From Aradus depressus (taxonomy: Eukaryota; Arthropoda; Insecta; Hemiptera; Aradidae), in the NCBI GenBank assembly GCA_963662175.1, contig OY759223.1, positions 18,825,460 through 18,889,459 on the forward strand: 64,000 nt of DNA. Direction: 5' to 3'. Below, piece after piece: positions 34,601 through 46,900 of this stretch (positions are counted from its first letter, which is position 1; each line of letters begins with the position of its first letter). Position numbers and translations under genes: made by a program. Below the pieces are notes generated by a model. The model saw only the letters and a list, made by a program, of their open reading frames with translations. It was not told the DNA's origin and made no database searches.

Positions 34601-35887
34601 ACTTTAAGAATTTGCCGACAATGTACACCATTGTTTCTTAGAAAACAATTTAGGAGTATACAATAAATAGGATTACCAATTATCTAAAGCAAAAAAAAAT
34701 TACTGACCTTTTTAATACCTACATATACTACGTATTTTTTATTTTAAGGATGTTTTGAAATAATGTTGATTTATAATAAATATAAATATGTTTGTTACCT
34801 CTGTAACTTGAATTTTTATTTATTTCACCTCTCTAACTCAAAATTAGAATGAGGCTTCAGAAGCTCCGATGTAAGTTAACTATAGATCGATTGGTTTTGG
34901 AGGACGAGTAGAAACATAATTAAAAATTCAGAAATTATGTTAAAAACTGAATATGGAATTTCTGATCTATTGCATAACTCTATGGAAATGAGAAAATCTT
35001 ATAAAAATATTTATATTTACAGTTGAGACATTTAAATAGAAGATATTTGGACTTATTTTGAAATGTATAAAATACGTTATGCTGATTACAAGAAGAAGGA
35101 CCAACAAAACTATATCAATTTTTAGAAAAGATAAGAAATATAGGGTTGTGTAAAGAGTATATCGTTGTGTTTAACATTTCCCAAACAAACATTAACTTGT
35201 ATCGGGTTCTGATGCCTTTTAACAGTGATCTCTTATCTGGGTCAGTGAAGCCACACTTCATTTTTTTTACCTCAAGTGGACTTAGTAGGGTTGTGATATC
35301 TCTAGCTGCGCAATGCTAGTATCAGTTATGTTGAGTTTGGTACTCTGCAATATAATACTAGTCAAATTGTGAAATTAATGTTTAAATTGGGCTCAAATTA
35401 GGAGTAGAATGAAAGAGATGGAGGAGGATGATCCCTCTCTCTCAGAAAAAAAAAAAAAAAATTCCCTTATTTACCTATTTGCAAAAAATATCTGAAGGTA
35501 TTTATTTAATGTCCCTCCTCCCCTTTCCTCCACAATAAAAACTATATTCCATTTTTTACATCTCCAGCTATTTGAAGTACTACATGAAATTTTATAGTGT
35601 TTCCAGGACCCTACTTGTACGTCATGTATTGATTTTCAGTCAAATCGGCTAAAGTGTCGTCACAAAATTTAGTATGAGGATTCAGAAGCCTTAGTTTAGT
35701 CAACTATTGATTAACTCATGCTCATAATCAAGTTTATGACAGAAGAATAATAATTTTTACGGTTATATACAACAACAAAAACCAATATTTATGTTTATAT
35801 GAAACAGAAGAAAATTCATAAGACTCATGTTATTATTTACGTTTATCCAAAGGAATAAAGTAAACAAGCTGTTGGCGACACTGCATG

Positions 35888-35901
35888 GTTACGAGGGTAA
35901 C
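35888..35901. promoter_or_regulatory. Possible X-box-like inverted repeat upstream of the MBIP-like exon
   Basis: gttacgagggtaac is an inverted repeat (GTTAC/GTAAC) about 145 bp before ATG 36046, similar in form to RFX-type X-boxes. It may be coincidence. Confidence 0.2.
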
Positions 35902-36045
35902 ACTACTGAAAACTTCAATTTTTAAGGAATGTTATTTTGGGTTATTCTCAAGTTTTTCTGGATAGCGAAGATCCCAAAGAATTATTGTACTATTTACTTA
36001 TAACTATATTCTTGCAGACTGGTTTTTATTGTTTTGAGGTTACTT

Positions 36046-36279
36046 ATGGAGGCATCAGAGAGCGAATGGGACGAGGAGCCGTACATAGCTCCCCCTGAAC
36101 TTGTGCAAATAACAGCTGCCCCCGATGTTGTCAACAAATGGATACAAGCCTTCATCATTGGCAAACGGAATAGAATGGATGCCAAAAATATACTAGAATA
36201 TTGTCAGAACTTGGATCGACGGCAGGACTGCGCTCGTGTTGATGCTATCAAGAAAAGAGTTACCAATGAGACAACCAAG
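36046..36279 (+). CDS. MBIP-like coding exon, 5' exon of an incomplete gene
   Basis: Open frame of 78 codons from ATG 36046 to a donor GT at 36280 (AAG|GTATCG), ending in phase 0. The peptide starts MEASESEWDEEPYIAPP and continues ELVQITAAPDVVNKWIQAFI, ILEYCQNLDRRQDCARVDAI. The pattern VQI-x-A, xx-W/R-IxAFIxxKR, N-I-x-E-(F/Y)C and CARxDAI resembles the conserved block of MAP3K12-binding inhibitory protein (MBIP), a subunit of the ADA2A/ATAC acetyltransferase complex; in some insects a related region is fused to molybdopterin synthase large subunit. In-frame stop TAA at 36001 and an AG at 36017 mean an upstream splice is possible, but the sequence before the ATG looks like 5' UTR. I found no downstream exon before the convergent GCLC gene, so this may be a gene with a distant exon 2 or an orphan copy. 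Base composition is clearly higher in GC than the surroundings. Confidence 0.6.
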
Positions 36280-37022
36280 GTATCGTGCATATCCTATATT
36301 TATAAATATAAAATTCAATTCTGTTTCTTCTTATGTATTTCGTACTCTATTTAAGTTGTCAAGACCAAACTTTGCAAATAGTAAAACTTTAATCTACCAA
36401 GTTGTCTTTTGATTGCGCTTGGCTTGGTAAATCACATCTGATCCCATAAGGACGCCACCAATTAATTTTTCAGCGGGATTGGGAAGTTCGACCTCAAAAC
36501 CCTAATAATGATGCCGATGTAATGTCTATATCGACACCAAATTGTGTATGAGGTTTCAGAAACCTCTTTCTAAGTTTTAGCCCAAACTCTTGATTGGTTT
36601 TGGAGGGAGAAGAAAACTAAATTAGTGATGGGGAGGTACATAGCTGATGATTCACCAAATACTTTTACAATCAGATATTCATGTAAATTAATCACACCTT
36701 AAATATAGGTTTTATATATTAAGTAGGTGTATATATTCTTTTCCCACCCTAAAATGAAAAGGATGAAGACTGTTTATTTATTTCCAATTTTTTATCAATG
36801 ATTTTATACGAATTTTTTAAAATCTTTTTTACAATTATTTATTTGGCGTATTTTTCCTCTTCATTATGAATGATGTCACTTTTAATAATAAATCTATTTG
36901 TAATTTAGGATTCCTAGAGGACTGGATTGTGAGAAGCTTCAAGAATCTTGATGACAGAACATAAAGATGATTTAAGGATAATTGCTGCTAATGGGAGAAG
37001 TGATGCTGTGATAAATAATTTA

Positions 37023-37272
37023 GTCCTAGGTCATATCACCTACTACCAGAACGCTCTTTCGTTACTCTCAAGAGTCCTAAAATTATGTCTACCGTAAATG
37101 TTTATTCACCTATAAACGAGTTACTGACATCGAACAGGCTCGGGAACATAGCTTAACGTCTCATCCGAAGGATCACTCACTTTCCAGATAAAAAAAAAAC
37201 CTAAAGGCGTCTGCCGGGTTTCGAACCCGCGATTTAAGACTAGCACGTTACCTCTGTGCCGGAACCCCTCAC
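37023..37272 (-). mobile_element. tRNA-derived SINE, diverged
   Basis: ctaggtcatatcacctactaccag..gcttaacgtctcatccgaag..gggtttcgaacccgcg..cctctgtgccggaacccctc on plus. Tail lost. Confidence 0.75.
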
Positions 37273-37661
37273 TATGTAATTATCTTAAATTCGCTAAAAA
37301 ATGGACAATACAGTTTACCTCCGAGTTTCAGATCAATTTTATTGTTTTCACTGTATTTCCCTCTTTGAGACCTGAGGAAGAGATGCATAGTCGACCAGAA
37401 ATGTCACGAAAAAGGATTCATCTTGCGGAAATATAAATGTAAAATATTTAATAAAGTATTTATTAATATTAAACATTTTATATCCATTTATCTTTTATTA
37501 TTTATATATTTTAAAATATTATTATTTATCTCATATCGGTTGATGTATAAATTATAAGCTATTTTGATATGTAAAATTGTATGACATATCAATATTAGTA
37601 TGTTATGGTTTAGCGGAAATAAATAAATATGAATTTAATAATAAGTACCTTACTTATTTAT

Positions 37662-38088
37662 GATTTTTCAAGTTGGTAAAATTAGGTATATTTGTTTTCA
37701 ATAATACTTTGTTTCATTATCCTTATACGTTTCGACTTACAAGTCATTTTCAATTCCAAAATACAGATTGATCATAATTTATTTTTCATTCCTATATTCT
37801 ACAACAGGAGTGACGTCAATTTTATTTATTATTTCACATTTCTCCAAAATAAAACCTTACATTTTTTTATTTTTAGTATTGATTATTTTTTGAAAGATGT
37901 AAGATTTTATTTTGGATAAATGTGAAATAATATATAAATTCCTATTGTAGAATATAGGAATGAAAAATAAATTATGATCAATCTGTATTTTGGAATTGAA
38001 AATGACTTGTAAGTCGAAACTTCTAAGGATAATGAAATAAAGTATTATTGAAAATAAATATACCTAATTTTACCAAATTGAAAAATCA
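37662..38088. mobile_element. Inverted-repeat element with ~200-bp arms (Penelope-type terminal repeats)
   Basis: Left arm gatttttcaagttggtaaaa..cgtttcgacttacaagtcat..aaatacagattgatcataat is mirrored with few differences by the right arm ending aaaattgaaaaatc at 38088. cgtttcgactt..aagtc suits pseudo-LTRs. It has almost no internal sequence, as if two inverted terminal repeats were joined. Confidence 0.7.
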
Positions 38089-38089
38089 G

Positions 38090-38200
38090 GAAATAAATAT
38101 TATTATAAAACACAATTTCATACTTTGCTTTCATTTTTATTTTCTTAGCAGAGTTCCTCCGCAGATATCCTGTATAAGATATTTCTTTATGTTTGATGGT
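38090..38200. repeat. SINE-flanking unique segment, duplicated at 60416
   Basis: gaaataaatattattataaa..agcagagttcctccgcagat..ttatgtttgatggtt is shared with 60416..60534, and in both places it directly adjoins a SINE 3' tail in the same orientation. Confidence 0.8.
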
Positions 38201-38517
38201 TAGTTATTATGAGTCATGCCGGGCTTTAACTACGAGGTCATATTGCCTAATACCAGAGCGCTCTTTCGTCATTCTTGTGGACATGAGCCCAACTCCACTG
38301 TGGGAGTCCTAATTTTTATTCACCTAGGGTAAGGGCCTTTAACGAGTATCTGACATCGTATAGGCTCGGGACCATCGCTTAACGTCCCATCCGAAGAACA
38401 GGGTGCTTAAGTTTATTTTATCCCCAGATAAAATAAACTAAGGGCCTCGGTCGGGTTTCGAACCCACGATCTTGAGCTCAGTAAGCAAGGACGCATACCA
38501 CTGAGAAACCGGTGGAG
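38201..38517 (-). mobile_element. tRNA-derived SINE, near full length
   Basis: tagttattatgagtcatgcc..gggtttcgaacccacgatcttgagctcag..accactgagaaaccggtg on plus. The last bases of the head are replaced by unrelated GC-rich sequence (38518..38700). Confidence 0.88.
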
Positions 38518-39436
38518 TTGATTCGCGGGAGTGGATTATACCTGGGATTGAATCTGCGGCTCCTAGTGAGAGCAGAAAAAACGGTGCCCGGGCTGGGGCG
38601 ACCACCGGTCGACCAACGTGTGGCGATTGGTGGTCGCCTCCACCATTACCTCACTTAAGTACTACTCAGATCCCGAGCTCCCTCACAGACGGGTGATGTT
38701 GCACACATGAAAGGTGCACTCAGAAACAATAAAGAATAATATTGGTCATATATGAGCAGGTTAATTTAAAATCGTAGAATCTCAATTTTATTTATCGAAA
38801 TGTATCAGGCCACTCCATAAGTAATGTCTGTTTTTAGATTCATAAATAATACATACATATTCTTATTGTTAGGAACAGATAGACAGAGAGCACTTGGGTA
38901 TTATAAATACAGATATATAATATAAGAAACAACACTCTTAAGTACTGTTTTAATTTGGAATGCGAAACAAAAAAAAATAACAACACTATGTTTAACATAT
39001 CTGAAACAAAAAATAATAGTAAGAAAAAATAACAAGTACACAATTTTAACATAAATAACAAAAAAAAAACATATCCAATGGTAATTGTACATAACAGTAA
39101 AATAAAATAAATAATCTAGACTCATAAAAACAACATTTTTATTAATTTTTGTTTCTTGAACTTCTATATCTTAAGTAGAGTATATGTGATAGATAAATGT
39201 GTATTCTAAGTACCATGTATTAAGTACTTTGGAATTGTAAGTGTGGTTATTACCTGTTAATTTAAGTATATATGGCAGATTTTTTTAACAGAGTTTAGTA
39301 GGGTTCTGTCATTGTATCTTGAGAAACTTTTATCATGTTAAGTCGGACCTGTTCTCCGGAGACTCGATCTCAATATAACGTAACTTTATATACCTATCAT
39401 TTTTTTAATTCCATTTTTATAAAAACTATCAATAAT

Positions 39437-39784
39437 GTTAGGTTAGGTTTTATGACTCAAGCCCAGGCTTTAACTACGAGGTCATATCGCCTACTACCAG
39501 AGAGCTCTTTCGTCACTTCGGTGGACATGAGCCTACTCTACTGTGGGAGTCCTAAATTTGGCTACCCTAAATTTTTTTTTATTCACCTAGGGCAGGGGTC
39601 TTTAACGAGTATCTAACATCGTACAGGCTCGGGACCATCGCTTAACGTCCCATCTGAAGGACGGCGTGCTTAAGTTTATTTTACCTCCCAGATAAAATAA
39701 ACTAAGGGCCTCGATTGGGTTTCGAACCCATGTTCTTGAGCTCAGAAGGTAAGCACGCATACTACTGAGCTACCGGCGCTCTCT
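39437..39784 (-). mobile_element. Full-length tRNA-derived SINE (348 bp) with perfect 13-bp target duplication
   Basis: Plus strand gttaggttaggttttatgac..gagctaccggcgctct. Direct repeat AACTATCAATAAT at 39424..39436 and 39785..39797. A-box and B-box positions, the 3' domain and the (AACCT)-type tail are all present. It sits inside the dispersed repeat also found at 8045..8270. Confidence 0.95.
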
Positions 39785-40099
39785 AACTATCAATAATAAA
39801 AAAGTAATTTATAATTCGTTGCTATGCGATACAATTTAAACATTATTTCAAAATATTTCCTAAGGAAATTTATTTTTCATTGAGGCGCTATAATTTTTAT
39901 AGTTTTGATTTAATAAGGACAATCGGTGAGAACCAATTTTTCGATAGGATTAACGTTTTTCGAGTAAATCAAAGAAGCGTCTAAAAATATGTGTTCCAAA
40001 ACTACATAGGACGGTTTTTGGCATATATCTCAAAAACCGGACGACCTGAAAAATAGTATTTAATATAAAATATTCATTTCAATTTTCTCTACTAATATT

Positions 40100-41380
40100 G
40101 CTAGAGCATTCACAACTTGCCAATCACATACACATAGAAAATCCATTGAAATAGATCTTCGCACAATTGCAATATTTTCAGGCATATAAATATAAGATGA
40201 CAGTTATATTAAGCCATGTTATATCTCGTCTCTGAAGAACTGGGAAAAAAACTTCCGGAAACATTTGATCAACAATTTGAAAACTATATTTTTTTTTTCT
40301 CCAGGGCCTAACAATATATATTTAACAAATTAGGTGATTATTCATAATTCATTAAATAAAAATTGAAATTATACAATTATAAGATGATTTCATTGTTTAA
40401 TTTAAATTATTATTTGAATATATTTTCGTTGTTATTGTATTGTCCATAATGAATAATCATCTAAATATTTTGTTGAGCCCTGAAGAAGACAATGTTGACC
40501 AAATTTTTGAGTACGTCCTTTACACGATATAACCACAATTTCCCTCGTTACTGTCGATTCTATCCATCATTCTAAATATATTTATATTCCATAAAAATAT
40601 ATAACTAAATGATATTTAATACTGTATATTAAATAAGGAAGTATCAAAAAATCTCGACTACATGGAACTTCAACAATTCATAAAAACTTCCTTTCGTTTA
40701 TTCATAGTTTATTTTTTTCGATTATCAATCATTTTACGAATGGCGCAATTGATAGTTTCCAACTTACCTATCATCCCAAGCTATCTAGCCAAGTAGTAAT
40801 ATGAAAACGTTCGCTTTTTTGTTTTATATTATACTATATAACTTTTTATATGTGAAAACATATGATGTCTTCAGTTAAATTAACTTATTTTTTGAGGCAA
40901 GCTAATAGAATATATATATATTTTTTTTCACCACAGCACTCGTTCCCCGAAGACATACATGGTGGTTAACGAGGAAAAAAATGAAATAAAATTATAAGAA
41001 AATTGAATTGAAAATCCGGATGATCTCTTCACACTTTTTACACTGTACTATGTGTATTTTTCACTTGCTTAAAATGAAAATAGGCGTATCAATTAAACAC
41101 AACAACATTTTTGCGTTGTATTAGGAGTTTCAAGATTTATATATTATATATTTTTTTTCATAGCTTCATAATTCTCCTATTTATTTATTGGTTTTTACAA
41201 CTTAGTTATAGATTTTTCGGGAACTACTCCGATTATTATCTTTAATTTATTTGCTGACCTTTATTGTTAACAATTTTTCTCTCATATTAATCATAATATT
41301 GACTTTGATATTGTGTTTAAGGAGAGTTGTTAAATAATAAACTTCTGTTTTTCTTTAAGGTCCCCGGTAAGGGTTCTCCC
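40100..41380. other. AT-rich sequence with an inverted repeat at 40300..40500
   Basis: ctccagggcctaacaatata..aggtgattattcataattcat is mirrored by aatgaataatcatctaaata..tgttgagccctgaagaag, another terminal-repeat pair of Penelope type. No coding sequence seen in the rest. Confidence 0.5.
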
Positions 41381-41749
41381 AATTTATTGATTTTTCATTA
41401 TTTTTTCTCCATTAGAACTTTTGTCAAATTGTTTCGGGCCTTGCCCATTCTCAATGACTGAAATAACAGTTTTGTTACAAGTTAACATTATCATAACAGG
41501 AAAATGATGTTTAACGTTAACTGAATGGGCAAGGACGAAACTGTTTGACAAAAGTTCTAATGAAGAAAAATAGTGAAAAATCAATAAATTGGGAGATAAG
41601 ACCTTGAAGAAAAACAGAAGTTTATTAAAAATAATATTGACATATTTCACTATAAGGTCATATCGCCTATCAAAGCGCTCTTTCATCGCTCTCTTGAAAA
41701 TGAGTCCGACTCTACTATATATACTAGACAGTTTGCGCTAATATTAGTT

Positions 41750-41960
41750 TTTTTATTATGACTCATGCCCGGGCTTTAACTGCAAGGTCATATCGCCTAC
41801 TACCAAAGCGCTCTTTCGTCAGTGGTGGACATGAGTCCGACTCTACTATGGGAGTCCTACATTTTGCCTATCCTAAATTTTTATTCACATACGAGTATGG
41901 GTGAAGGAGTACCTGACATCGTACAGACTCGAAAGACAGCGTGCTTAAGTTTATTACTCT
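41750..41960 (-). mobile_element. tRNA-derived SINE, truncated; second fragment at 41645..41720
   Basis: attatgactcatgcccgggctttaactgc..gtacctgacatcgtacagactcg, then a short piece gacagcgtgcttaagtttatt; head missing. A partial 3' domain (aaggtcatatcgcctatcaaag) lies just left of it. Confidence 0.75.
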
Positions 41961-41999
41961 TATAGTTAATATGAACGAAAAATTGTTTACAATAAAAAT

Positions 42000-43370
42000 C
42001 AGCAAATAAATTATGAATATTGATGATGGGAATATTTCACGAAACGTCTATAATGCTTGGTTGTAAAAACAAAAAAAAATAAAATAAATGGAAGAATTAT
42101 AAAGCTGTGAAAAAATGTATATAATATATTATACATAACATTTTAAAAAATGAATAAAGAAATACTACATTTAATTGAAAGGGTCTTGAATTTGAAACTT
42201 CTCTTTATCTATAATAATTAAAATAATAATCTACAATATTAAATACTTAAATAATTTAAATTAAACAAAAAAAAATTAAGTAACGCCATAGCACCAACAA
42301 ATTTTAACGAGGTTGACATCTAAATTTCAGCTATTTTTCTTTACTATTATATTGAAATATTAGAAAGTAATTTGATATCATGTAAGATGCATGTATTTTT
42401 AATTTATTTTTTTTAAATATATGCTATGTAACAAATTTTACTAAAATATACACAATTGTCATCTTATTTCATCTGCGTTTCCTACACTGCTATAATATAG
42501 CATAAATATATATAATATATATTTTTTAACCAGAAATTTAATGAATAAATATACTTTGAACAAAATAAGGCACATCTAACAATATTTTGTTGAGTAATGT
42601 ACATATATTTTGCCTTTTAATCAAAGGGAACAAACTTTAAATAATAAAAATTACAAAAAAAAAAAAGAGCAGGAATGACAATTCTTCGGGAGAAAGATTT
42701 ATAAAGTATATATAAATAATATAAAAACTCCTATTGATATTCAGTAAACTGAGTATAAAACAAAATATTGAAATATAAATAATAAAATAAGTCAATGCAT
42801 GGTAGTATTTAAACTTCTCTAAATTATTTTGATTATTATTATTATTGTATTTTTTATTATTTATAAATTAGTCTCATTATTTAGTTGTTTTTGTTGAGAA
42901 AACTGCCTGAGTCCGAGTTATTTTAATATATATATAAGTATATATATTTGTTTTTTACTGGAATGGTATAAAAATATTTCTATTTTCTCTAAAAAATATT
43001 CTTGACTAATCGAAAATACAAATTTAAAATCTACTGTAGACACTACATAGCCTTAGAAAATAAAACTACCATTAAAAAATAAATAAATAAATAAAAATTA
43101 TTTGCAACAATAAAGACCAAATTATAAATATATTTTTTTATCAATTATTTAGTTTACATAAATATAAGGGCAGGGAATTGGCAATCTTTATGCATTTGAG
43201 GCGCCAAAAAAAAAAAAATAAATAAATAAAAAATAAAAAAAATATGCATTTCATATTAATTTGTTTGTGTCTAGCAATTTTGTCTCGAACACATGCCAAA
43301 AACGTTAATTTAAAGATAGCTAGCAGACCGCACAGGCCTTAGGTTAAGCGATTACTGAATTCGCTTCCGT
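42000..43370. other. Very AT-rich sequence, no gene seen
   Basis: Low-complexity A/T sequence with many short ata/tat runs. No frame over 60 codons has coding character, and no repeat of the families above was recognised. Confidence 0.45.
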
Positions 43371-43392
43371 CGCAGCTCACTAAGAAAAAATC

Positions 43393-43610
43393 AGATATCT
43401 ACAAGTGTATGTGGGCGCACCCAGTGGAGATATCTGCAAGTGTATGTAGGCGCACACAGAGGAGATATCTGCAAGTGTATGTGGGCGCACACACAGGAGA
43501 TATCTGCAAGTGTATGTCGGCGCACACAGAGGAGATATCTGCAAGTGTATGTAGGCGCACACAGAGGAGATATCTGCAAGTGTATGTAAGCGCACACAGT
43601 GGAGATAATT
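43393..43610. repeat. 35-bp minisatellite, about 6 copies
   Basis: Unit gatatctgcaagtgtatgtg, ggcgcacacagagga. Because 35 is not a multiple of 3, all frames cycle through the same peptides (CAPTYTCRYL, VRPHTLADIS, CAYIHLQISP), which explains the open frames on both strands. Confidence 0.92.
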
Positions 43611-43808
43611 AGAATATGGTTTTCCGAGGTACCAAACATTAAAACATGTTTCACTTCGTATCGCGCCATAACATAAGCAACGAAGTACACCTCAACCGAC
43701 TCACAGTATTTTTTTTATTCTTTACTGTAATCTTTTGTATAAATGTTCGATTAATAATCGTCAAATCTAAATGAGATTGACATTTTGAACATTATAATTT
43801 TGTTTTTT

Positions 43809-44010
43809 AGTTAGTTATTATGACTAATATCCGGGCTTTAACTACCAGGTTCGCCTACTACCAGAGGGCTATTACGTTGCTCTGCTGGCCTTGAGCTCGA
43901 CTCTACCATGGGAGACCCAAATTTTGCCTACCGAGGTTTATTCACCTAGTACCTAGTGAGGCTTGGGACCATCCTCACAGGACTACCCCAGGGCCTCGAG
44001 GTTCATTTCT
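43809..44010 (-). mobile_element. tRNA-derived SINE, strongly diverged
   Basis: ttagttattatgactaatatccgggctttaact..ctaccatgggagacccaaat..tcacctagtacc. Head reduced to cccagggcctcgagg. Confidence 0.6.
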
Positions 44011-44579
44011 TCTAAAACGAATTGTTAGGTACTTGATGTTTTATAACAAAATAAATAATTAATACATATAAATAAATGGAAAACAATTGTGACGCTGTCG
44101 TAAAAAAAAAGATTCATTTTAAAAATGAGACCCTTTTTTACCACAGTGTCGTTTGTGTTCCGACAAAGCTAACAATATTCCTGGCAAGATGTACATAAAT
44201 AACGTAATTTATTTATTTTAATATAATTATTACGATAATAAACATATTTCATTGAAACAATAAAAACCATAAGTAAATAATAAATCTATATTAGCTATAT
44301 TTAAACACAAGAGAAAATGCGCAATACTATTTGGGCAATCCTCAAATTTTCCAAAAAAAAATCTAATTTTTTTTCGGATTAGAGTTTGAAATATTATACT
44401 CTAAATTTTGATTTTTGATCATTATAATTTGCGAGTATACCGTAACCGAAAAATTAATCCGAAATGTAGGAAGGGTTCTTTTTGATTTTTTTTTTAAAGC
44501 TAAGCAGATATAATGTAAAAAGATATAATCATTTCCAGAGAGGTTAATTTAATTTAGCTGTAATGAGCTGATTATTTAC

Positions 44580-45010
44580 TTCCTCAGCTATACTAAGTAT
44601 AGAAGAAGTTATGTAATCGGTCAGAAATTCGAAGTTGATATTTCACCGAAATTTCAAGTTTTCCGAATCTCTGATTCCAAAAATGAAAAAAAGAAAAGAA
44701 AATGCTGTCTGTCTGAGAATGCGATAACTTCCGATCGAATGAATGAAACACACATGCAATTTTATTTTATAATTAAATACAAAACCTCATAAGGACTGCG
44801 CCTATTAAATAATAAATAAGCTGAAGGGAAGAAGAGGGCGATCAGACTCAAAAAGCGTAGTAACTGCCGATGTAATGGATTTATCAACAAAAAATTTATT
44901 AAGATTCTAAAGCTTATGTGTCAACTATTGATTTTTAGTGCAAACACATTGATTTTGGAAGAAGAGCGAAAACATTTGATTTCGTGCTGTACATTGCCAG
45001 CGATTCAACG
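44580..45010 (+). repeat. Dispersed repeat family D copy
   Basis: cagctatactaagtatagaa, gaagttatgtaatcggtcag, atttcaccgaaatttcaagt, ccgatcgaatgaatgaaaca, aactgccgatgtaatggatt and gcgaaaac..cgtgctgtacattgcc mark both ends of the family, with only two internal units. Confidence 0.7.
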
Positions 45011-45019
45011 ATTTTTTTA

Positions 45020-46725
45020 CTGTTGGCTTTCAATAAGTAACCCGCCTTATTTTATTTATGATTTTTATCGGTTTCATAAAGTAATATCCATAAATAACAA
45101 AAAATAAATACAATAATATACACATTATTATAATTAATGTAAACATGTATACATTTGAAGGAAGTTAATGGACGAAGTTATTCTGTAATATCTACTTTTA
45201 AAGTTTTTAGAAAACAATTTCACCATAACAACTCATTTTTGGTAAAAAATCATAGTTTATAGTATATTTAAAATATGAATCGAAATATAACACAGAATAC
45301 TTATTATTTTCAAAATTTTTGCAATACAATAACACTTCCATTAACCTCTTGATTTATATTTTTATTTATTTTTTTCAAAATGTCATTATTTGTAAACAAA
45401 AATTAATTGAGACACATTATTATTTGAAAATTTATATAATTATAAAATACATCTCTAAGCGTAGTAAAATAAATTTTTTTGACAACTAAAGCTCTATAAA
45501 ATGATTATATCATTGTTTTAAGTATTTCGAGCTATCATATTTGGCGAATAACATTCGAGAAGTTGAAGAGTTGAATGGATGGTTTATATACACACAAAGC
45601 AGGGTAATAAATAACATTCTTTCGGAACGTTTCTGTGAACCAATAAGACAATGATGGCCCCAAAATAAATAGTTGAATAATGTAGTTTTATTTATTATTT
45701 TTGTATGGCTAAAAATAAATAATCCTTTATTTATAGAATTAAATACATTTTATTATAAAATGCTATTTATTCGGTAATCGTGGCCATGAAATGAATGCTA
45801 ATTAGTTATTAAATAAATTAAATTATCAATACTTTAGAATTAATGCCAGCAAAAATGGGCTAAAAATATTAGGTGGGGCAGAAATGCTTGACGATTTTCA
45901 CAATAAAACTCTCTCTTATACACTCGTACTCTCTTTTTTTCAAAAATATAATCTACACACAAACACATGCCAAAAAATACATAATAAAAAAATTATAATA
46001 CATAAATTATTAAAATGGGAAAGGGGGGGAATGTAAAACACGGTGATGAGTGAAATAACAACCCAACATTATTATTTGTTTTATTAATAAAAAAATAAAA
46101 CATTTTATGAATACTATATTCGTACTGTAAAAATGTTTTTTTTTTAAAAATATTTATTTTTTTTCAATTATGATTTCCCACCTTTTTTTATTTATTTGTA
46201 TTTTACTATTTATCGAAATGTGTACATGTGTGAATTATCAATTAGAAAAAAAAATGTCTAATCCTTTATTTTATTTTGAAAAAGTGAAGAACAATGAGGA
46301 TGTAAAAAAAAACTGTGGAGGATGAAATAAATAACTTTGAAAAATTATTATTATTATTCAATATGAAAAATTGTTTTCCTTTTCTCTTGTTTATTTTTTA
46401 AAATTCAAAAGAAAATTTCTCAAAATGTTCAAGTTAATTGTTTTGGTTTTTTATATGGCCTTTCATCTTTCCTATTATTTTAATTATGTATATTTTTTGA
46501 AATGTATACATGTGTGAATTATCAAAAATTCTAATGCGATATTTCATTTTGAAGATCGACAGGTACTTCCCATTTAACCTGAATAAAAATAAATTGGGAG
46601 AAAAAAAATCTTTAAAATCAAATTATTCTTTAATTCAGTGCCAACTCTGCCGATACGGTTGCTCCTTGATGATTGAAGAAATGTTGGTTTGTTTTTTGGT
46701 GTAACAATCTGCCCGATTTGGCTAA
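45020..46725. other. AT-rich 3' flank of GCLC, no gene seen
   Basis: Over 1.6 kb of A/T-rich sequence with many TTTATT/AATAAA. It probably includes the GCLC 3' UTR, whose end I cannot fix. gtacatgtgtgaattatcaa occurs twice (about 46222 and 46506), marking a weak tandem duplication. Confidence 0.45.
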
Positions 46726-46900
46726 CTACTGATCCGTGAAGTGAGCCTTTTCAACGGACTGCGGAAGGCCTTCAGTTGTCTTCGTTCCTGCCTCTAACAA
46801 ACCGCCCAACAGTTCAGGGCAGGCAATGTCTCCATCCTGTATTCCTTCCACTGTCTTTAGGAGGTCGTAGTTGATCCTTTCGCTCACTAGAGAATCATGC
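46726..46900 (-). CDS. GCLC: GCLC terminal exon and stop codon
   Basis: 175 bp after an acceptor CAG. Reads [34 protein letters not shown], then a divergent tail ending KAHFTDQ and TAG at 46728..46726. CPELLG is the last conserved motif of the family. The tail after it is short and unlike the vertebrate one, which is normal because this end is poorly conserved. An AATAAA (TTTATT on the plus strand, near 46390) is one of several possible poly(A) signals in the AT-rich 3' flank; I cannot choose among them. Confidence 0.92.

Noticed and set aside
36902..37022. Possible second exon of the MBIP-like gene after the acceptor at 36908
   Set aside because: In the required phase (0) it hits TAG within three codons; other frames show no MBIP motif.
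40936..40992. Possible exon after ccacag at 40936
   Set aside because: In phase 0 it stops after ten codons and shows no family motif.
43393..43610. CRISPR array
   Set aside because: 35-bp units are contiguous with no unique spacers, in a eukaryotic context.
43380..43690. Overlapping open frames on both strands with CAPTYTCRYL-type repeats
   Set aside because: Produced by the 35-bp minisatellite in rotating frames.
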